Assembly: GCF_000519305.1 (NCBI RefSeq)
Contig: NZ_KI912610.1
Coordinates: forward strand, 466,862-530,861
Length of the DNA: 64,000 bases
Direction: 5' to 3'
Source: Mesorhizobium ciceri WSM4083
GTDB lineage: Bacteria; Pseudomonadota; Alphaproteobacteria; Rhizobiales; Rhizobiaceae
Part shown: in pieces, positions 7,752 to 16,680 of the stretch
Layout: each line of letters starts with the position of its first letter
Position numbering within the stretch: the first letter of the stretch is position 1
Translations under genes and position numbers: made by a program
The notes under the pieces: model-generated
What the model saw: only the letters and a program-made list of their open reading frames with translations
Databases searched by the model: none
Told to the model about the DNA's origin: nothing

Positions 7752-10570
7752 GTTGGCTGCCGCTTTCCTTTGGCGCCCCCATGGTGCTGTGGGGCCTGCT
7801 GGCACTGCCGGTGATCTGGTGGCTGCTCAGGCTGACGCCGCCCAAGCCGCAGACCGAAATCTTCCCGCCGCTGAAGATCCTGGCGCGCGTGCTGAAGCGC
7901 GAGGAGACGCCGCAGCAGAGCCCGTGGTGGCTGACGCTGCTCAGGCTCTTGATGGCGGCCCTCATCGTCGCGGCATTGGCCGACCCGGTCTTCAACCCGC
8001 GCGAAAAGCTGCCGGCCGAGGGAGCCGCCCTTGCCCTGGTCATCGACAATGACTGGGCAAGTGCCGCCGACTGGGGCAAACGCGTCGCCACCGCCGAGCG
8101 GCTGATCAACGATGCCGGCGCCAACGGCGTGCCGGTCGTCATCGCCTTCACCGCCGAAAAGGCCAATGCCGAGATCGGCCCGTTCGATGCCGCCACCGCC
8201 CTTGACCGGCTGCGTGCCGCCAAGCCGCGGCCGATCCCGACCGACCGGCCCGCCGTCTATGCCCGCGTCGCCGGCGTGCTGGAGACCTTGCCCGGGGCCA
8301 GCGTCGCCGTGCTTGCCGACGGCCTGGCGGCAAAAGGCGATGAAGCCGCCTTCAACACGCTTTTGTCGAAAAATGCTACGCGTGTCGTCTGGGCAACCGC
8401 CGACAGGCTGTCGCTGACCGGCCTGACCGCCGCCGACAACCAGGTCGATGGCTTTGCACTGACCGCCATCCGCGCGCCGGGCGACCCTGCCCCGGCTCAG
8501 GTCACCGCCGGCGCCTTCGATGACAAGGGCCGCCGCATCGCCGATGCGACGCTGACCTTTTCGCCTGGCGAAACCACCGCCACCGGCACCATGGCGGTGC
8601 CGTTTGAGCTGCGCAACGACTTCGCTTCGATCGCGCTCGACGGCGAGCGCCAGGCCGGTGCCGTCCGCGTCCTCGACGAAAGCTCCAAGCGCCGCCGCGT
8701 CGGGCTGCTGTCGCAGGCCGAGGCCGACCAGGCGCAGCCGCTCTTGTCGCCGCTCTACTACATCAGGCGGGCGCTGCAGCCCTTCGCCGATCTGGTCGAA
8801 CCCTCCAGCGCCGATCTTGCCGACGCCATCCCGCAGATCCTCGACCAGAAGCCCGCGATGATCGTCATGGCCGATATCGGCACCATTCCCGGACAGGTCC
8901 GGCAGAGACTTGTCGATTGGGTCAACAATGGCGGCACGCTGGTGCGTTTCGCCGGTTCGCGGCTGGCCACGGCGGGCGATGACGACGATTTGCTGCCGGT
9001 CCGCCTGCGCACCGGCGAGCGTTCGCTCGGCGGCGCGCTGTCATGGACGTCGCCGCAGCCTGTCACCGAATTCCCCAAGGCCGGCCCGTTCGCCGATCTG
9101 GCGCCGCCGACCGAGGTCACCGTCAGCAGGCAGGTGCTGGCCGAGCCGACACCCGATATCGTCGAGCGCACCTGGGCGGCCCTTGCCGACGGCACGCCGC
9201 TGGTCACCGGACTGAAGAAAGGCAAGGGCACGCTGGTGCTGTTCCACGTCACCCCTGAGGCGACCTGGTCGAACCTGCCGATCTCTGGCAGCTTCGTCGA
9301 GATGCTGCGCCGCATCGTGCAGCTGTCGCGCAACCAGGGCGCGGCCATCGCCAATGCCGAAGCCGCCGCGGCATCGCTGGCGCCTTATCGCATGATTGCA
9401 GCCGACGGCTCACTGGTGCCGCCGACGCCGGATGCGCGGCCGCTTGTACCGGGCGCCGGCGCGCTGCCGGTGACTTTTGAAAACCCGCCCGGTCTCTATG
9501 GTTCCGAGACGGGTGTATTTGCCCATAATTTGCTTGAAGCCGACAGCACGCTGGCCCCGCTGGCGCGCCCGCAAATCACTGTTCCCATCACCTCGATCCA
9601 GTATGCCTTTGACGAATCGCGCAGTTTGAAGGGCGCGCTGGTGGCGGCCGCCCTGGTGCTGATGCTGCTCGACACGCTGGCGGTATTCTGGATCGGCGGC
9701 CTGTTTTCACGCCGGCCGCGCCGCGCCGGTGCCGTGGCAACCACCGCCGCGGTCCTTATTGCGCTGGGTAGCCTGTTCGGTCATGCCGACCGTGCCCGCG
9801 CCGACGACGCCAAGCCGGGAGACGAGGTGGCCATCGAGGCGATTTCGAAGACCCGCATCGCCTATGTGCTGACCGGCGTGCCGGGCGACGATTCGATCAG
9901 CCGCGCCGGGCTCGAGGGCCTGACGCGCTTTCTGGTCGAGAAGACGGCACTGGAACCGGGCGAGCCGGCCGGCGTCGACATCTCGAGGGACGAGTTGTCG
10001 TTCTATCCGCTGATCTACTGGCCGATCGATCCGGCCGCCCCGATGCCGAGCCAGGCCGCCATCGCCCGCATCGACGCCTATATGCAGCAGGGCGGCACGG
10101 TGCTGTTCGACACCCGCGACCAGTTCGCCAACGGCATCGGCGCCGATTCGACCAGCCCCGCGACGGAGCGGCTGCGCGACATCCTCGGCAACCTCAACGT
10201 GCCGCCGCTGGAGCCGGTGCCATCCGACCACGTGCTGACCAAATCCTTCTTCATCCTGCCCGAATTCCCCGGCCGCTTCGCCGGCAGCCCACTGTGGGTG
10301 GAGGCCTCGCTCGACGCCAGCAATGCCGAGAACCGGCCGGTGCGCACCGGCGACGGCGTCTCGCCGATCATGATCACCGCCAATGATTTCGCCGGCGCCT
10401 GGGCGGTCGACGAGAATGGCGATCCGCTGCTGCCGACCGTACCGGCAGACCCGATGCAGCGCATCTACGCGCTGCGTGCCGGCGTCAACATCATGATGTA
10501 CATGCTGACCGGCAACTACAAATCCGACCAGGTGCACGTGCCCATACTGCTCGAACGGCTGGGGCAGTAA
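7748..10570 (+). CDS. BatA-like membrane protein with C-terminal DUF4159 domain
   Basis: A 940-residue membrane protein. The N-terminus has two membrane helices (about 8-27 and 58-76) matching the aerotolerance-regulator (BatA) N-terminal domain. A long periplasmic or cytoplasmic middle follows with a VWA-like core and a glutamine-amidotransferase-like region. Two more helices lie near 635-655 and 668-685, and the last 240 residues form a DUF4159 domain (SRDELSFYPLIYWPID). The gene overlaps the DUF58 gene by four bases (ATGA). In the MoxR system it is the likely membrane partner. The precise client is unknown. Confidence 0.85.
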   Translation: MSWLPLSFGAPMVLWGLLALPVIWWLLRLTPPKPQTEIFPPLKILARVLKREETPQQSPWWLTLLRLLMAALIVAALADPVFNPREKLPAEGAALALVIDNDWASAADWGKRVATAERLINDAGANGVPVVIAFTAEKANAEIGPFDAATALDRLRAAKPRPIPTDRPAVYARVAGVLETLPGASVAVLADGLAAKGDEAAFNTLLSKNATRVVWATADRLSLTGLTAADNQVDGFALTAIRAPGDPAPAQVTAGAFDDKGRRIADATLTFSPGETTATGTMAVPFELRNDFASIALDGERQAGAVRVLDESSKRRRVGLLSQAEADQAQPLLSPLYYIRRALQPFADLVEPSSADLADAIPQILDQKPAMIVMADIGTIPGQVRQRLVDWVNNGGTLVRFAGSRLATAGDDDDLLPVRLRTGERSLGGALSWTSPQPVTEFPKAGPFADLAPPTEVTVSRQVLAEPTPDIVERTWAALADGTPLVTGLKKGKGTLVLFHVTPEATWSNLPISGSFVEMLRRIVQLSRNQGAAIANAEAAAASLAPYRMIAADGSLVPPTPDARPLVPGAGALPVTFENPPGLYGSETGVFAHNLLEADSTLAPLARPQITVPITSIQYAFDESRSLKGALVAAALVLMLLDTLAVFWIGGLFSRRPRRAGAVATTAAVLIALGSLFGHADRARADDAKPGDEVAIEAISKTRIAYVLTGVPGDDSISRAGLEGLTRFLVEKTALEPGEPAGVDISRDELSFYPLIYWPIDPAAPMPSQAAIARIDAYMQQGGTVLFDTRDQFANGIGADSTSPATERLRDILGNLNVPPLEPVPSDHVLTKSFFILPEFPGRFAGSPLWVEASLDASNAENRPVRTGDGVSPIMITANDFAGAWAVDENGDPLLPTVPADPMQRIYALRAGVNIMMYMLTGNYKSDQVHVPILLERLGQ

Positions 10571-10573
10571 GTC

Positions 10574-12655
10574 ATGACGAACTGGTCGATCTCTTTCGAA
10601 CCGCTGATCTCCTGGCCCTTGCTGGCCTTGGCGCTGGTGCCGTTGGCGCTGCTGGCACTGGTCGGCCTGTGGTTTCGCCAGCGCGGCTCGGTCTTCCGCT
10701 TCATTGCCCTGGTGGCGCTCGCGGCCGCCCTGTTCAACCCGGTGTTCCTCAACGAGGAGCGCGAGCCGCTGAAAAGCGTCGTCGCGCTGATTGTCGACCG
10801 CAGCCAGAGCCAGGATATCGGCGACCGCACCAAGCAGACCGACGAGGCACTGGCCGGGCTGCAGCAGCGTCTTGGCCGCTTCAAGCAGTTCGACGTGCGC
10901 GTCGTCGAGGCCGGCAAATCCGAGGCCGCCGAGGAGCGCACCGAGACACGGCTGTTCGGTGCGCTTGAAGGCGCCTTCCGCGACGTGCCGCCGTCACGCA
11001 TCGGCGGCGCCATCATGATCACCGATGGCGAGGTCCATGACGCTCCCCCGGCCGCGCCCGATTTCAACGCCCCACTGCATGCCCTGATCACCGGCAACGA
11101 CCACGAAAAGGACCGCCGCATCCGCTTCGAGAACGCGCCGCGCTTCGGCCTAGTCGGCAAGCCCCTCGACATGACCTACCGCGTCATCTCGACCGAAAAC
11201 GAGACCGGCCCGGTCGATGTGCGCGTCTCGGTCAATGGCGAGCAGGTCGCGGTCGAGCACGCCACTGTCGGCCAGGCGATGCCGCTGCAGGTCACCATTC
11301 CGGGCGCCGGCCGCAACATCGTCGAACTCGCCATCGACCGCGAACCGGGCGAACTGACCGACACCAACAACCGCGCCATCGCGCTCATCGACGGCATTCG
11401 CGAGAATCTGCGTGTGCTGCTTGTCTCCGGTGAGCCGCATGCCGGCGAACGCACCTGGCGCAATCTGCTGAAATCCGACGCCTCGGTCGATCTCGTCCAT
11501 TTCACCATCCTGCGGCCGCCGGAAAAGCAGGACGGCACGCCGATCAACGAATTGTCGCTGATCGCCTTCCCGACCCGCGAACTGTTCGTCGAAAAGATCA
11601 AGGATTTCGACCTCATCATCTTCGACCGCTACCAGCACCGCGACGTGCTGCCGATCCTCTATTACGACTACATCTCCGAATATGTCGAAAAGGGCGGCGC
11701 GCTGCTGATCGCGGCCGGCCCCGAATATGCCGGCGAAAGCTCGATCGCGCGCACGCCGCTGATGTCCGCCCTGCCGGCAATGCCGACCGGCGAGGTGGTC
11801 GACAAGGCCTTCTATCCGCGCCTCACCGAACTCGGCCAGCGCCATCCGGTGACGCGTGGGCTGGATGGCTCTGCCACCGAGCCGCCGCACTGGAGCCGCT
11901 GGTTCCGCACCATCGGCGTGCAGAATCCCGAAGGCGCAGTGGTGATGAAGGGCGCCGACAACCGGCCGCTGCTGTTGCTCGACCGTAAGGGCGAAGGCCG
12001 CGTCGGCATGCTGCTGTCCGATCAGGGCTGGCTGTGGGCGCGCGGCTTCGAGGGCGGCGGCCCGCATGTCCAGCTCTACCGGCGCATCGCGCACTGGCTG
12101 ATGAAGGAGCCTGAACTGGAGGAGGAGCGGCTGACCGCCGACGGCCGCGGCATGGTGCTGGAAATCCGCCGCCAGACGATGGCTGACGATCCCGGCCCCG
12201 CCCAGATCATCACCCCGTCCGGCAAGACCTTGACCGTCAAGCTCGAGAAATCCGAGCCCGGCGTTTTCCTCGGCAGCGTCGAGACCAGCGAGATCGGCCT
12301 CTATCAGGTCGCCAATGGCGACCTCACCGCGCTCGCCCATGTCGGGCCGGTCAACGCACCGGAATTCGCCGACGTGATTTCCACCGAAAGCCGGCTGAAA
12401 GCGCCGGCTGAAGCCACCGGCGGCAGCGTGCGCCGGCTGGCGCCGTCCACAGCCCTTGGCAGCGACGTGACGCTACCCTCCATCGTGCCGGTGCGCTCGG
12501 CTGGTGCCGCGTCCGGCAACGACTGGATCGGACTGCGCACCACGGACGACAGCGTGCTCAAGGCCGTCTCGCGCGTGCCGCTGTTCGGCGGCTTCCTCGG
12601 CCTCGGCCTGCTGCTTCTGGCAATGGGTTCGATGTGGTACCGCGAGGGACGGTAG
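10574..12655 (+). CDS. VWA-like membrane protein of the MoxR operon
   Basis: A 693-residue membrane protein, three bases after the previous gene. Two N-terminal helices (about 13-33 and 43-59) are followed by a VWA-like domain whose MIDAS motif DRSQS (75-79) fits DxSxS. A beta-rich middle (residues 190-270) comes next, then a glutamine-amidotransferase-like part with no clear catalytic triad. The C-terminal helix (LFGGFLGLGLLLLAMGSMW) anchors the end. It completes the MoxR/DUF58/BatA set. Related operons are annotated without a defined client in rhizobia. The 3' end is two bases from clpS (convergent). Confidence 0.8.
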   Translation: MTNWSISFEPLISWPLLALALVPLALLALVGLWFRQRGSVFRFIALVALAAALFNPVFLNEEREPLKSVVALIVDRSQSQDIGDRTKQTDEALAGLQQRLGRFKQFDVRVVEAGKSEAAEERTETRLFGALEGAFRDVPPSRIGGAIMITDGEVHDAPPAAPDFNAPLHALITGNDHEKDRRIRFENAPRFGLVGKPLDMTYRVISTENETGPVDVRVSVNGEQVAVEHATVGQAMPLQVTIPGAGRNIVELAIDREPGELTDTNNRAIALIDGIRENLRVLLVSGEPHAGERTWRNLLKSDASVDLVHFTILRPPEKQDGTPINELSLIAFPTRELFVEKIKDFDLIIFDRYQHRDVLPILYYDYISEYVEKGGALLIAAGPEYAGESSIARTPLMSALPAMPTGEVVDKAFYPRLTELGQRHPVTRGLDGSATEPPHWSRWFRTIGVQNPEGAVVMKGADNRPLLLLDRKGEGRVGMLLSDQGWLWARGFEGGGPHVQLYRRIAHWLMKEPELEEERLTADGRGMVLEIRRQTMADDPGPAQIITPSGKTLTVKLEKSEPGVFLGSVETSEIGLYQVANGDLTALAHVGPVNAPEFADVISTESRLKAPAEATGGSVRRLAPSTALGSDVTLPSIVPVRSAGAASGNDWIGLRTTDDSVLKAVSRVPLFGGFLGLGLLLLAMGSMWYREGR

Positions 12656-12657
12656 GG

Positions 12658-12963
12658 CTACTCTTCCGGCTCCGTCGTGAACATCAGCGGATAGCCCTTG
12701 GCCTTGCCGGCATCGGTGGCGCGCGTCGCCTTGGTCTCGGCGACATCCTTGGTGAACACGGCGACGACGCAGACGCCGCGACGATGCGCGGTGATCATCA
12801 CGCGATGCGCCTGGTCTTCGCTGAGCTTGAACTCGCCCTTCAGCACCGTCACCACAAATTCGCGCGGCGTGAAATCGTCATTGATGAGGATGACCTTGTA
12901 CAGCTTTGGCCGTTCGACCTGCGGCTTGACCTGGACGCGCGGTTTTGTGGTGATTTCAGGCAT
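12658..12963 (-). CDS. clpS: ATP-dependent Clp protease adaptor ClpS
   Basis: A 101-residue ClpS adaptor, which delivers N-degron substrates to ClpAP. The family core is clear: LYKVILINDDFTPREFVV, the helix MITAHRRG, and the ending ETKATRATDAGKAKGYPL. The Pro/Lys-rich N-terminal tail (about 20 residues) and the ERPKLYKV wording resemble the ClpS2-type paralog of Rhizobiales rather than ClpS1. That is an inference from memory of family wording. The ATG at 12963 is preferred over a TTG four codons upstream. No clpA is adjacent. Confidence 0.92.
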   Translation of the reverse strand: MPEITTKPRVQVKPQVERPKLYKVILINDDFTPREFVVTVLKGEFKLSEDQAHRVMITAHRRGVCVVAVFTKDVAETKATRATDAGKAKGYPLMFTTEPEE

Positions 12964-13110
12964 CGGAACCAACAATTTGCGTAAGCGACGTGACCGTCAT
13001 TCTGGTACCGGTGAAAACGGTCGTCCATTTTGATCGACGCGCGAAACCGGTGTCCGCCGACGCGGCCATCCACAATCATGTGGGAAGGTGTCGGTTGCCG
13101 TTCAACGGTC

Positions 13111-13467
13111 CTAACGGCCGAACATGCGGCGGCTGGGAATCTGCCGAGCGGCCGTGGCCGACGGCATATTGGACCGAAAGCGGTTTCCACCGGCATCCGC
13201 CCGGCGTTCCAGCCAGGTGGCGATCGGCCATGCGGCGACGCAGATCAGCGTCGCGCCGGTCAGCATGACCAGCAGCCAGGTCTGTGCCGGCGTGATATAG
13301 TCCCAGTTGGTGGAAATCGCCGGCGCGAACAGCGAAGGCTCGGTGCGTCCGCTGGCCGGATCGGGCACCGGGCTGGCGGTGAACAGGATCAGCACCCTGG
13401 CGACGCCGGTGGCAACCAGGCCGCCGATCACCATCGAGCGCAAAATGGACGAAAGCCGCTTCTTCAT
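13111..13467 (-). CDS. Small membrane protein, unknown
   Basis: A 118-residue protein with two predicted membrane helices (about 11-30, SMVIGGLVATGVARVLILF; and about 62-82, TWLLVMLTGATLICVAAWPIA) and a basic C-terminal tail. No family is recognised. It starts at the ATG at 13467 behind a weak AGGA. It stands alone, 147 bases upstream of clpS on the same strand, so co-transcription with clpS is possible. Confidence 0.6.
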   Translation of the reverse strand: MKKRLSSILRSMVIGGLVATGVARVLILFTASPVPDPASGRTEPSLFAPAISTNWDYITPAQTWLLVMLTGATLICVAAWPIATWLERRADAGGNRFRSNMPSATAARQIPSRRMFGR

Positions 13468-13613
13468 GCGGATTGTCCTACACGGTCGGCGTTGCAAACG
13501 GGTTAAGTGTCAGTCGAGGCGGAAGCTGCCGGTGCCAGACTTCGTCAAGATCAGTTGAGCCCATCGACCCGCTTCATCGCCAACGTCAGGGCTTCAGCGG
13601 TTCGGACAGGAAG

Positions 13614-13649
13614 AAGGCCGCTCCAGCCGAAACCAGCTGGAGCGGCCTT
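13614..13649 (-). terminator. Hairpin terminator of the Ala/Lys-rich gene
   Basis: A perfect 14-bp stem (AAGGCCGCTCCAGC with GCTGGAGCGGCCTT) with an eight-base loop. On the minus strand it lies 33 bases after the stop of the gene at 13683 and is followed by a C/T-rich stretch rather than a clean T run. Confidence 0.7.
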
Positions 13650-13682
13650 GGTCAACAGGCCGGCATTTTGTGCCGGACCTTA

Positions 13683-13916
13683 TCAGGTCTTCGGGGCGTC
13701 CTTCTTGACGGCCTTCTCGGCAGCCTTCTTGTGCTTCTTGACGGTCTTCTTGACGACCTTCTTCGGAGCAGCCTTGGCCGGAGCGGCAGTCGCCGGAGCG
13801 GTGGTCGTCGAAGCAGCCGGAGCAGCGGTCGTGGTGGCGGCGGCGTTGCCGAGAGCCGGCATCGCGAAAGCGAGAGCGACGGCGAGACCGGTGGCGGAGA
13901 GGATGGACTTTTTCAT
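13683..13916 (-). CDS. Exported Ala/Lys-rich basic low-complexity protein
   Basis: A 77-residue protein with a signal peptide ending around GNAAA, then an Ala/Thr/Pro-rich stretch and a strongly cationic tail of Lys repeats (KKVVKKTVKKHKKAAEKAVKKD). The tail resembles histone H1 C-termini, but the signal peptide suggests it acts outside the cytoplasm. A good ribosome site (AAGGAAA) precedes the ATG, and a 14-bp hairpin terminator follows. Function is unknown. Possible roles are interaction with anionic envelope polymers or antimicrobial-like action (inference). Confidence 0.75.
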   Translation of the reverse strand: MKKSILSATGLAVALAFAMPALGNAAATTTAAPAASTTTAPATAAPAKAAPKKVVKKTVKKHKKAAEKAVKKDAPKT

Positions 13917-13955
13917 GGCTTCGTTTCCTTTTTATGCGGGTCAAGTTTCTGAGTG

Positions 13956-14258
13956 CTACTGAACCGGGTCGTTCGGCGTCACTCCAAGCAGCTTCAAAGC
14001 ATTGGCGAGCATCCGGATGCCCTGCGCCTGTTTCTTGGCGGCGCAGTACCGGTTGCCCTTTCTCTGAAGTGCCTTTGCCGCGGTGACCTGCGTTGCCGTG
14101 GCATGGGTTTCGAGGGCTTCATCAAATTGGTGGCTGAGATTGGCGCACCGTTCGCTCCGGGTTGTGAGCGTGGCCTTTGCGTCCGATTGTCCGACAGCGG
14201 CAGTGACCAGGCAGAAGCCCAGCAACGCACCCAACAAACTGATCGACAACCTTGGCAT
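13956..14258 (-). CDS. Small exported protein with two cysteines, unknown
   Basis: A 100-residue protein with a signal peptide (MPRLSISLLGALLGFCLVTAAVG, cleavage likely near QSDA). The mature part is helical and has two cysteines about 33 residues apart (RCANLSHQ and RYCAAKKQ), possibly a disulfide. No family is recognised. The ATG at 14258 is chosen because it starts the signal peptide; the frame is open further upstream. It lies 39 bases upstream of the Ala/Lys-rich gene on the same strand and may share its transcript. Confidence 0.6.
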   Translation of the reverse strand: MPRLSISLLGALLGFCLVTAAVGQSDAKATLTTRSERCANLSHQFDEALETHATATQVTAAKALQRKGNRYCAAKKQAQGIRMLANALKLLGVTPNDPVQ

Positions 14259-14453
14259 CGGTTTATCCGTAAACCCGGAGACTAGCGTCGCAGCCGATGA
14301 CCTGACCGCCACGAGATCAGTTATGCCCTTGAAATTTTTCAGGAGTTTTTCTGAACTGTAGAATTTTGTTTCTGGAGTGTGTCTGAGAAAGCCGGTGTGA
14401 ACCCATCATAGCCACTGGCCAACATATGGCCTGAATTCTATCGTGTGGGTTGC

Positions 14454-14494
14454 GACAGAAGGGCTTGGCAATCAAAGACAGAAGGGCTTGGCAA
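14454..14494 (+). repeat. 18-bp direct repeat before the response regulator
   Basis: GACAGAAGGGCTTGGCAA occurs exactly at 14454-14471 and again at 14477-14494, separated by five bases (period 23, about two helical turns). It ends 16 bases before the chosen start of the OmpR-type regulator. Tandem sites with this spacing are typical of OmpR-family dimers, so autoregulation is plausible. A recent duplication is the alternative. Confidence 0.6.
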
Positions 14495-14510
14495 CAATGA
14501 CAGGGCTGCT

Positions 14511-15227
14511 GTGAAATCCGACGCACACATACTGATCGTCGACGACGACAAGGGTATTCGCGACCTGCTGCAGGAGTTCTTCCAGAAGCGAGGCCTGCAC
14601 ACCTCGGTTGCCGCCGACGGCATCGAGATGGAGACCATCCTGCGGCGCGTTCAGGTGGACCTCATCGTCCTCGACGTGATGCTGCCCGGCAAAAGCGGGC
14701 TGGAGCTGTGCCGCGACCTGCGCGCCCAGTATTCGACGCCGATCATCATGCTGACCGCCGTCACCGAGACGACAGACCGCGTCGTCGGCCTGGAAATGGG
14801 CGCCGACGACTATGTGCCCAAACCATTCGATCCGCGCGAGCTTTTGGCGCGTATCCGCGCCGTGCTCAGGCGCAATGGCGCCGCCGAGCCCAAGCGCGCC
14901 TCCACCAAGCAGATCTACCGCTTCGCCGGCTGGACGATGGACTGTGCTCGGCGCCGGCTGATCGCACCCGACGATGTCAGGGTCGAGCTGACCATGGCCG
15001 AATTCAACCTGCTGCAGACCTTCGTCAAGAGCGCGCAGCGCGTGCTGACCCGCGACCAGCTCATCGAACTGTCCGGCGGCGACAGCGACTATTCCTTCGA
15101 CCGCAGCATCGACATCCTTGTCAGCCGGTTGCGGCGCAAGATGGAAGACGACCCCAAAACGCCCAAACTGATCCTGACCGTGCGCAGCGGCGGCTACCAG
15201 TTCCTGCCCGAGACGACCTCCGAATGA
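14511..15227 (+). CDS. OmpR-family response regulator
   Basis: A 238-residue two-component regulator. The receiver domain (6-120) has the acidic pair at Asp11-Asp13, phospho-acceptor Asp55 (LIVLDVMLPG), the Thr of MLTA and the Lys of VPKPFDP. A winged-helix DNA-binding domain follows (about 138-235; FNLLQTFVKSAQRVLTRDQL, SIDILVSRLRRKME, TVRSGGYQF). The GTG at 14511 is chosen because an earlier in-frame GTG at 14445 would translate through the direct repeat. The stop overlaps the kinase start (ATGA). The regulon is unknown. Confidence 0.92.
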   Translation: MKSDAHILIVDDDKGIRDLLQEFFQKRGLHTSVAADGIEMETILRRVQVDLIVLDVMLPGKSGLELCRDLRAQYSTPIIMLTAVTETTDRVVGLEMGADDYVPKPFDPRELLARIRAVLRRNGAAEPKRASTKQIYRFAGWTMDCARRRLIAPDDVRVELTMAEFNLLQTFVKSAQRVLTRDQLIELSGGDSDYSFDRSIDILVSRLRRKMEDDPKTPKLILTVRSGGYQFLPETTSE

Positions 15228-16630
15228 GACGTTTCCTGCCGCAGACCTTGCCTGTCTGGGTGCTGCTGATCGTCATTGCCGGGCTGCTGATCAGCCAGGT
15301 CGCGACCCTCTACATCGTGTCGCGCGACCGCGCCGCCGCCAACGACGTCGTCGACCTCTACCGGCTCAACGACCGTGCCTTCTCGCTGGTTCAGCTCATG
15401 CATGACGCCAGTCCGGACGAGCGCAAGGCGACGGCGACCGGCCTGTTCAATTCAACCTACGCGCTCACCGTTTCGGACACGCCGGCGGTCACTTCGTCGA
15501 TCGCCGGTGATGACGAACTAGCCGAACTCGAAGACATCCTCGTCGGCAGGCTGTCGAAATTCGGCATCACCGATGCACGCGTGCGCCGCGATCCGGCGAC
15601 GCGCGAGGGTGATGACGCGGACGGCACGACGCCGGGACCCGACATCGGCCAGGTCGAGCGCGACCTTCTGGTATTGGCCGCCGACTTCGCCCAGAGCGAC
15701 AAGCTGACGGCCTCGCTGCGCTTCGCCGACGGCCAATGGCTGAACTTCACCGAGCCGATCACGCCGGTCGGCCCGATCCTGAGCTTCGACAGCCTGCCGC
15801 TCTATTCGCTGATCGCAGGGCTGGTGGTGATCATGTCGATCTGGTCGCTGCGCCGGCTGACGGCGCCCTACCGGATGATGGAGACCGCCGTGAACCGGAT
15901 CGGCAAGGATCTGAAGAGCCCGCCGATCGCCGAGAGCGGCAGCCGCGAAGTGCGAGCCGCCGCCAAGGCGATCAACGCCATGCAAGCAAGGTTGCGCGAA
16001 TATGTCGAGGACCGCGAACATCTGGCAGCGGCACTGGCGCATGATCTGCGCACGCCGATGACCAGGATGCGCCTGCGCCTGGAGCTGTTGCGCAAATCGG
16101 CGGTCCGCGAGGCGTTGGCGCACGACCTCGCCGATGTCGAGGGCATCGCCAGCTCGGTGATCGACTTCGCCACTTTCGAAGTGACCGAGGAGAAGAGCGA
16201 ACGCATCGATTTCTGGTCGCTCGTGGAATCGATCGCCGACGGCTATGACGACGTGTCGTTCGACGACGAGACCCGTTCGCGCGGGCTGATCTGCATGGCG
16301 CGGCCGGTCGCGCTCAAGCGCTGCGTCACCAATCTGGTGCAGAACGCGGTCACCTACGGCAAGAAGGCGCATCTTTCGCTGCGCCGGTCGGAAGACATGA
16401 TCCTGCTCACCATCCGCGACGAGGGGCCGGGCATACCGCAGGCACAGATCGATGCCGTGTTCGGCTCGTTCGTGCGCCTCGAACAGTCGCGCAACCGCCA
16501 GACCGGCGGCCTGGGCCTCGGCCTGACCATTGCCCGCAACATCGCGCGCGCCGCCGGCGGCGAGATCCGCCTGTCCAACAACCCGGGCGGCGGCCTGCTG
16601 ACGCAACTGCGCCTGCCGCTGGCGGCTTAA
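15224..16630 (+). CDS. EnvZ-like sensor histidine kinase
   Basis: A 468-residue kinase: N-terminal membrane helix (about 9-30), a periplasmic domain of roughly 150 residues, a second helix (about 190-208), HAMP domain, H-box with His273 in ALAHDLRTPMTR, N-box (NLVQNAVTYG), G1 (DEGPGIP) and G2 (GGLGLGLTIA). The periplasmic part contains an acidic segment (REGDDADGTTPGPD) suited to a soluble signal, but the ligand is unknown. The ATG at 15224 overlaps the regulator stop by four bases. The open frame extends far upstream inside the regulator and is not used. Confidence 0.92.
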   Translation: MRRFLPQTLPVWVLLIVIAGLLISQVATLYIVSRDRAAANDVVDLYRLNDRAFSLVQLMHDASPDERKATATGLFNSTYALTVSDTPAVTSSIAGDDELAELEDILVGRLSKFGITDARVRRDPATREGDDADGTTPGPDIGQVERDLLVLAADFAQSDKLTASLRFADGQWLNFTEPITPVGPILSFDSLPLYSLIAGLVVIMSIWSLRRLTAPYRMMETAVNRIGKDLKSPPIAESGSREVRAAAKAINAMQARLREYVEDREHLAAALAHDLRTPMTRMRLRLELLRKSAVREALAHDLADVEGIASSVIDFATFEVTEEKSERIDFWSLVESIADGYDDVSFDDETRSRGLICMARPVALKRCVTNLVQNAVTYGKKAHLSLRRSEDMILLTIRDEGPGIPQAQIDAVFGSFVRLEQSRNRQTGGLGLGLTIARNIARAAGGEIRLSNNPGGGLLTQLRLPLAA

Positions 16631-16680
16631 AAAAGAGGCGCGATTGGTCGCTGCCTCGTCGATATTGAGTTCCGAAGAAC

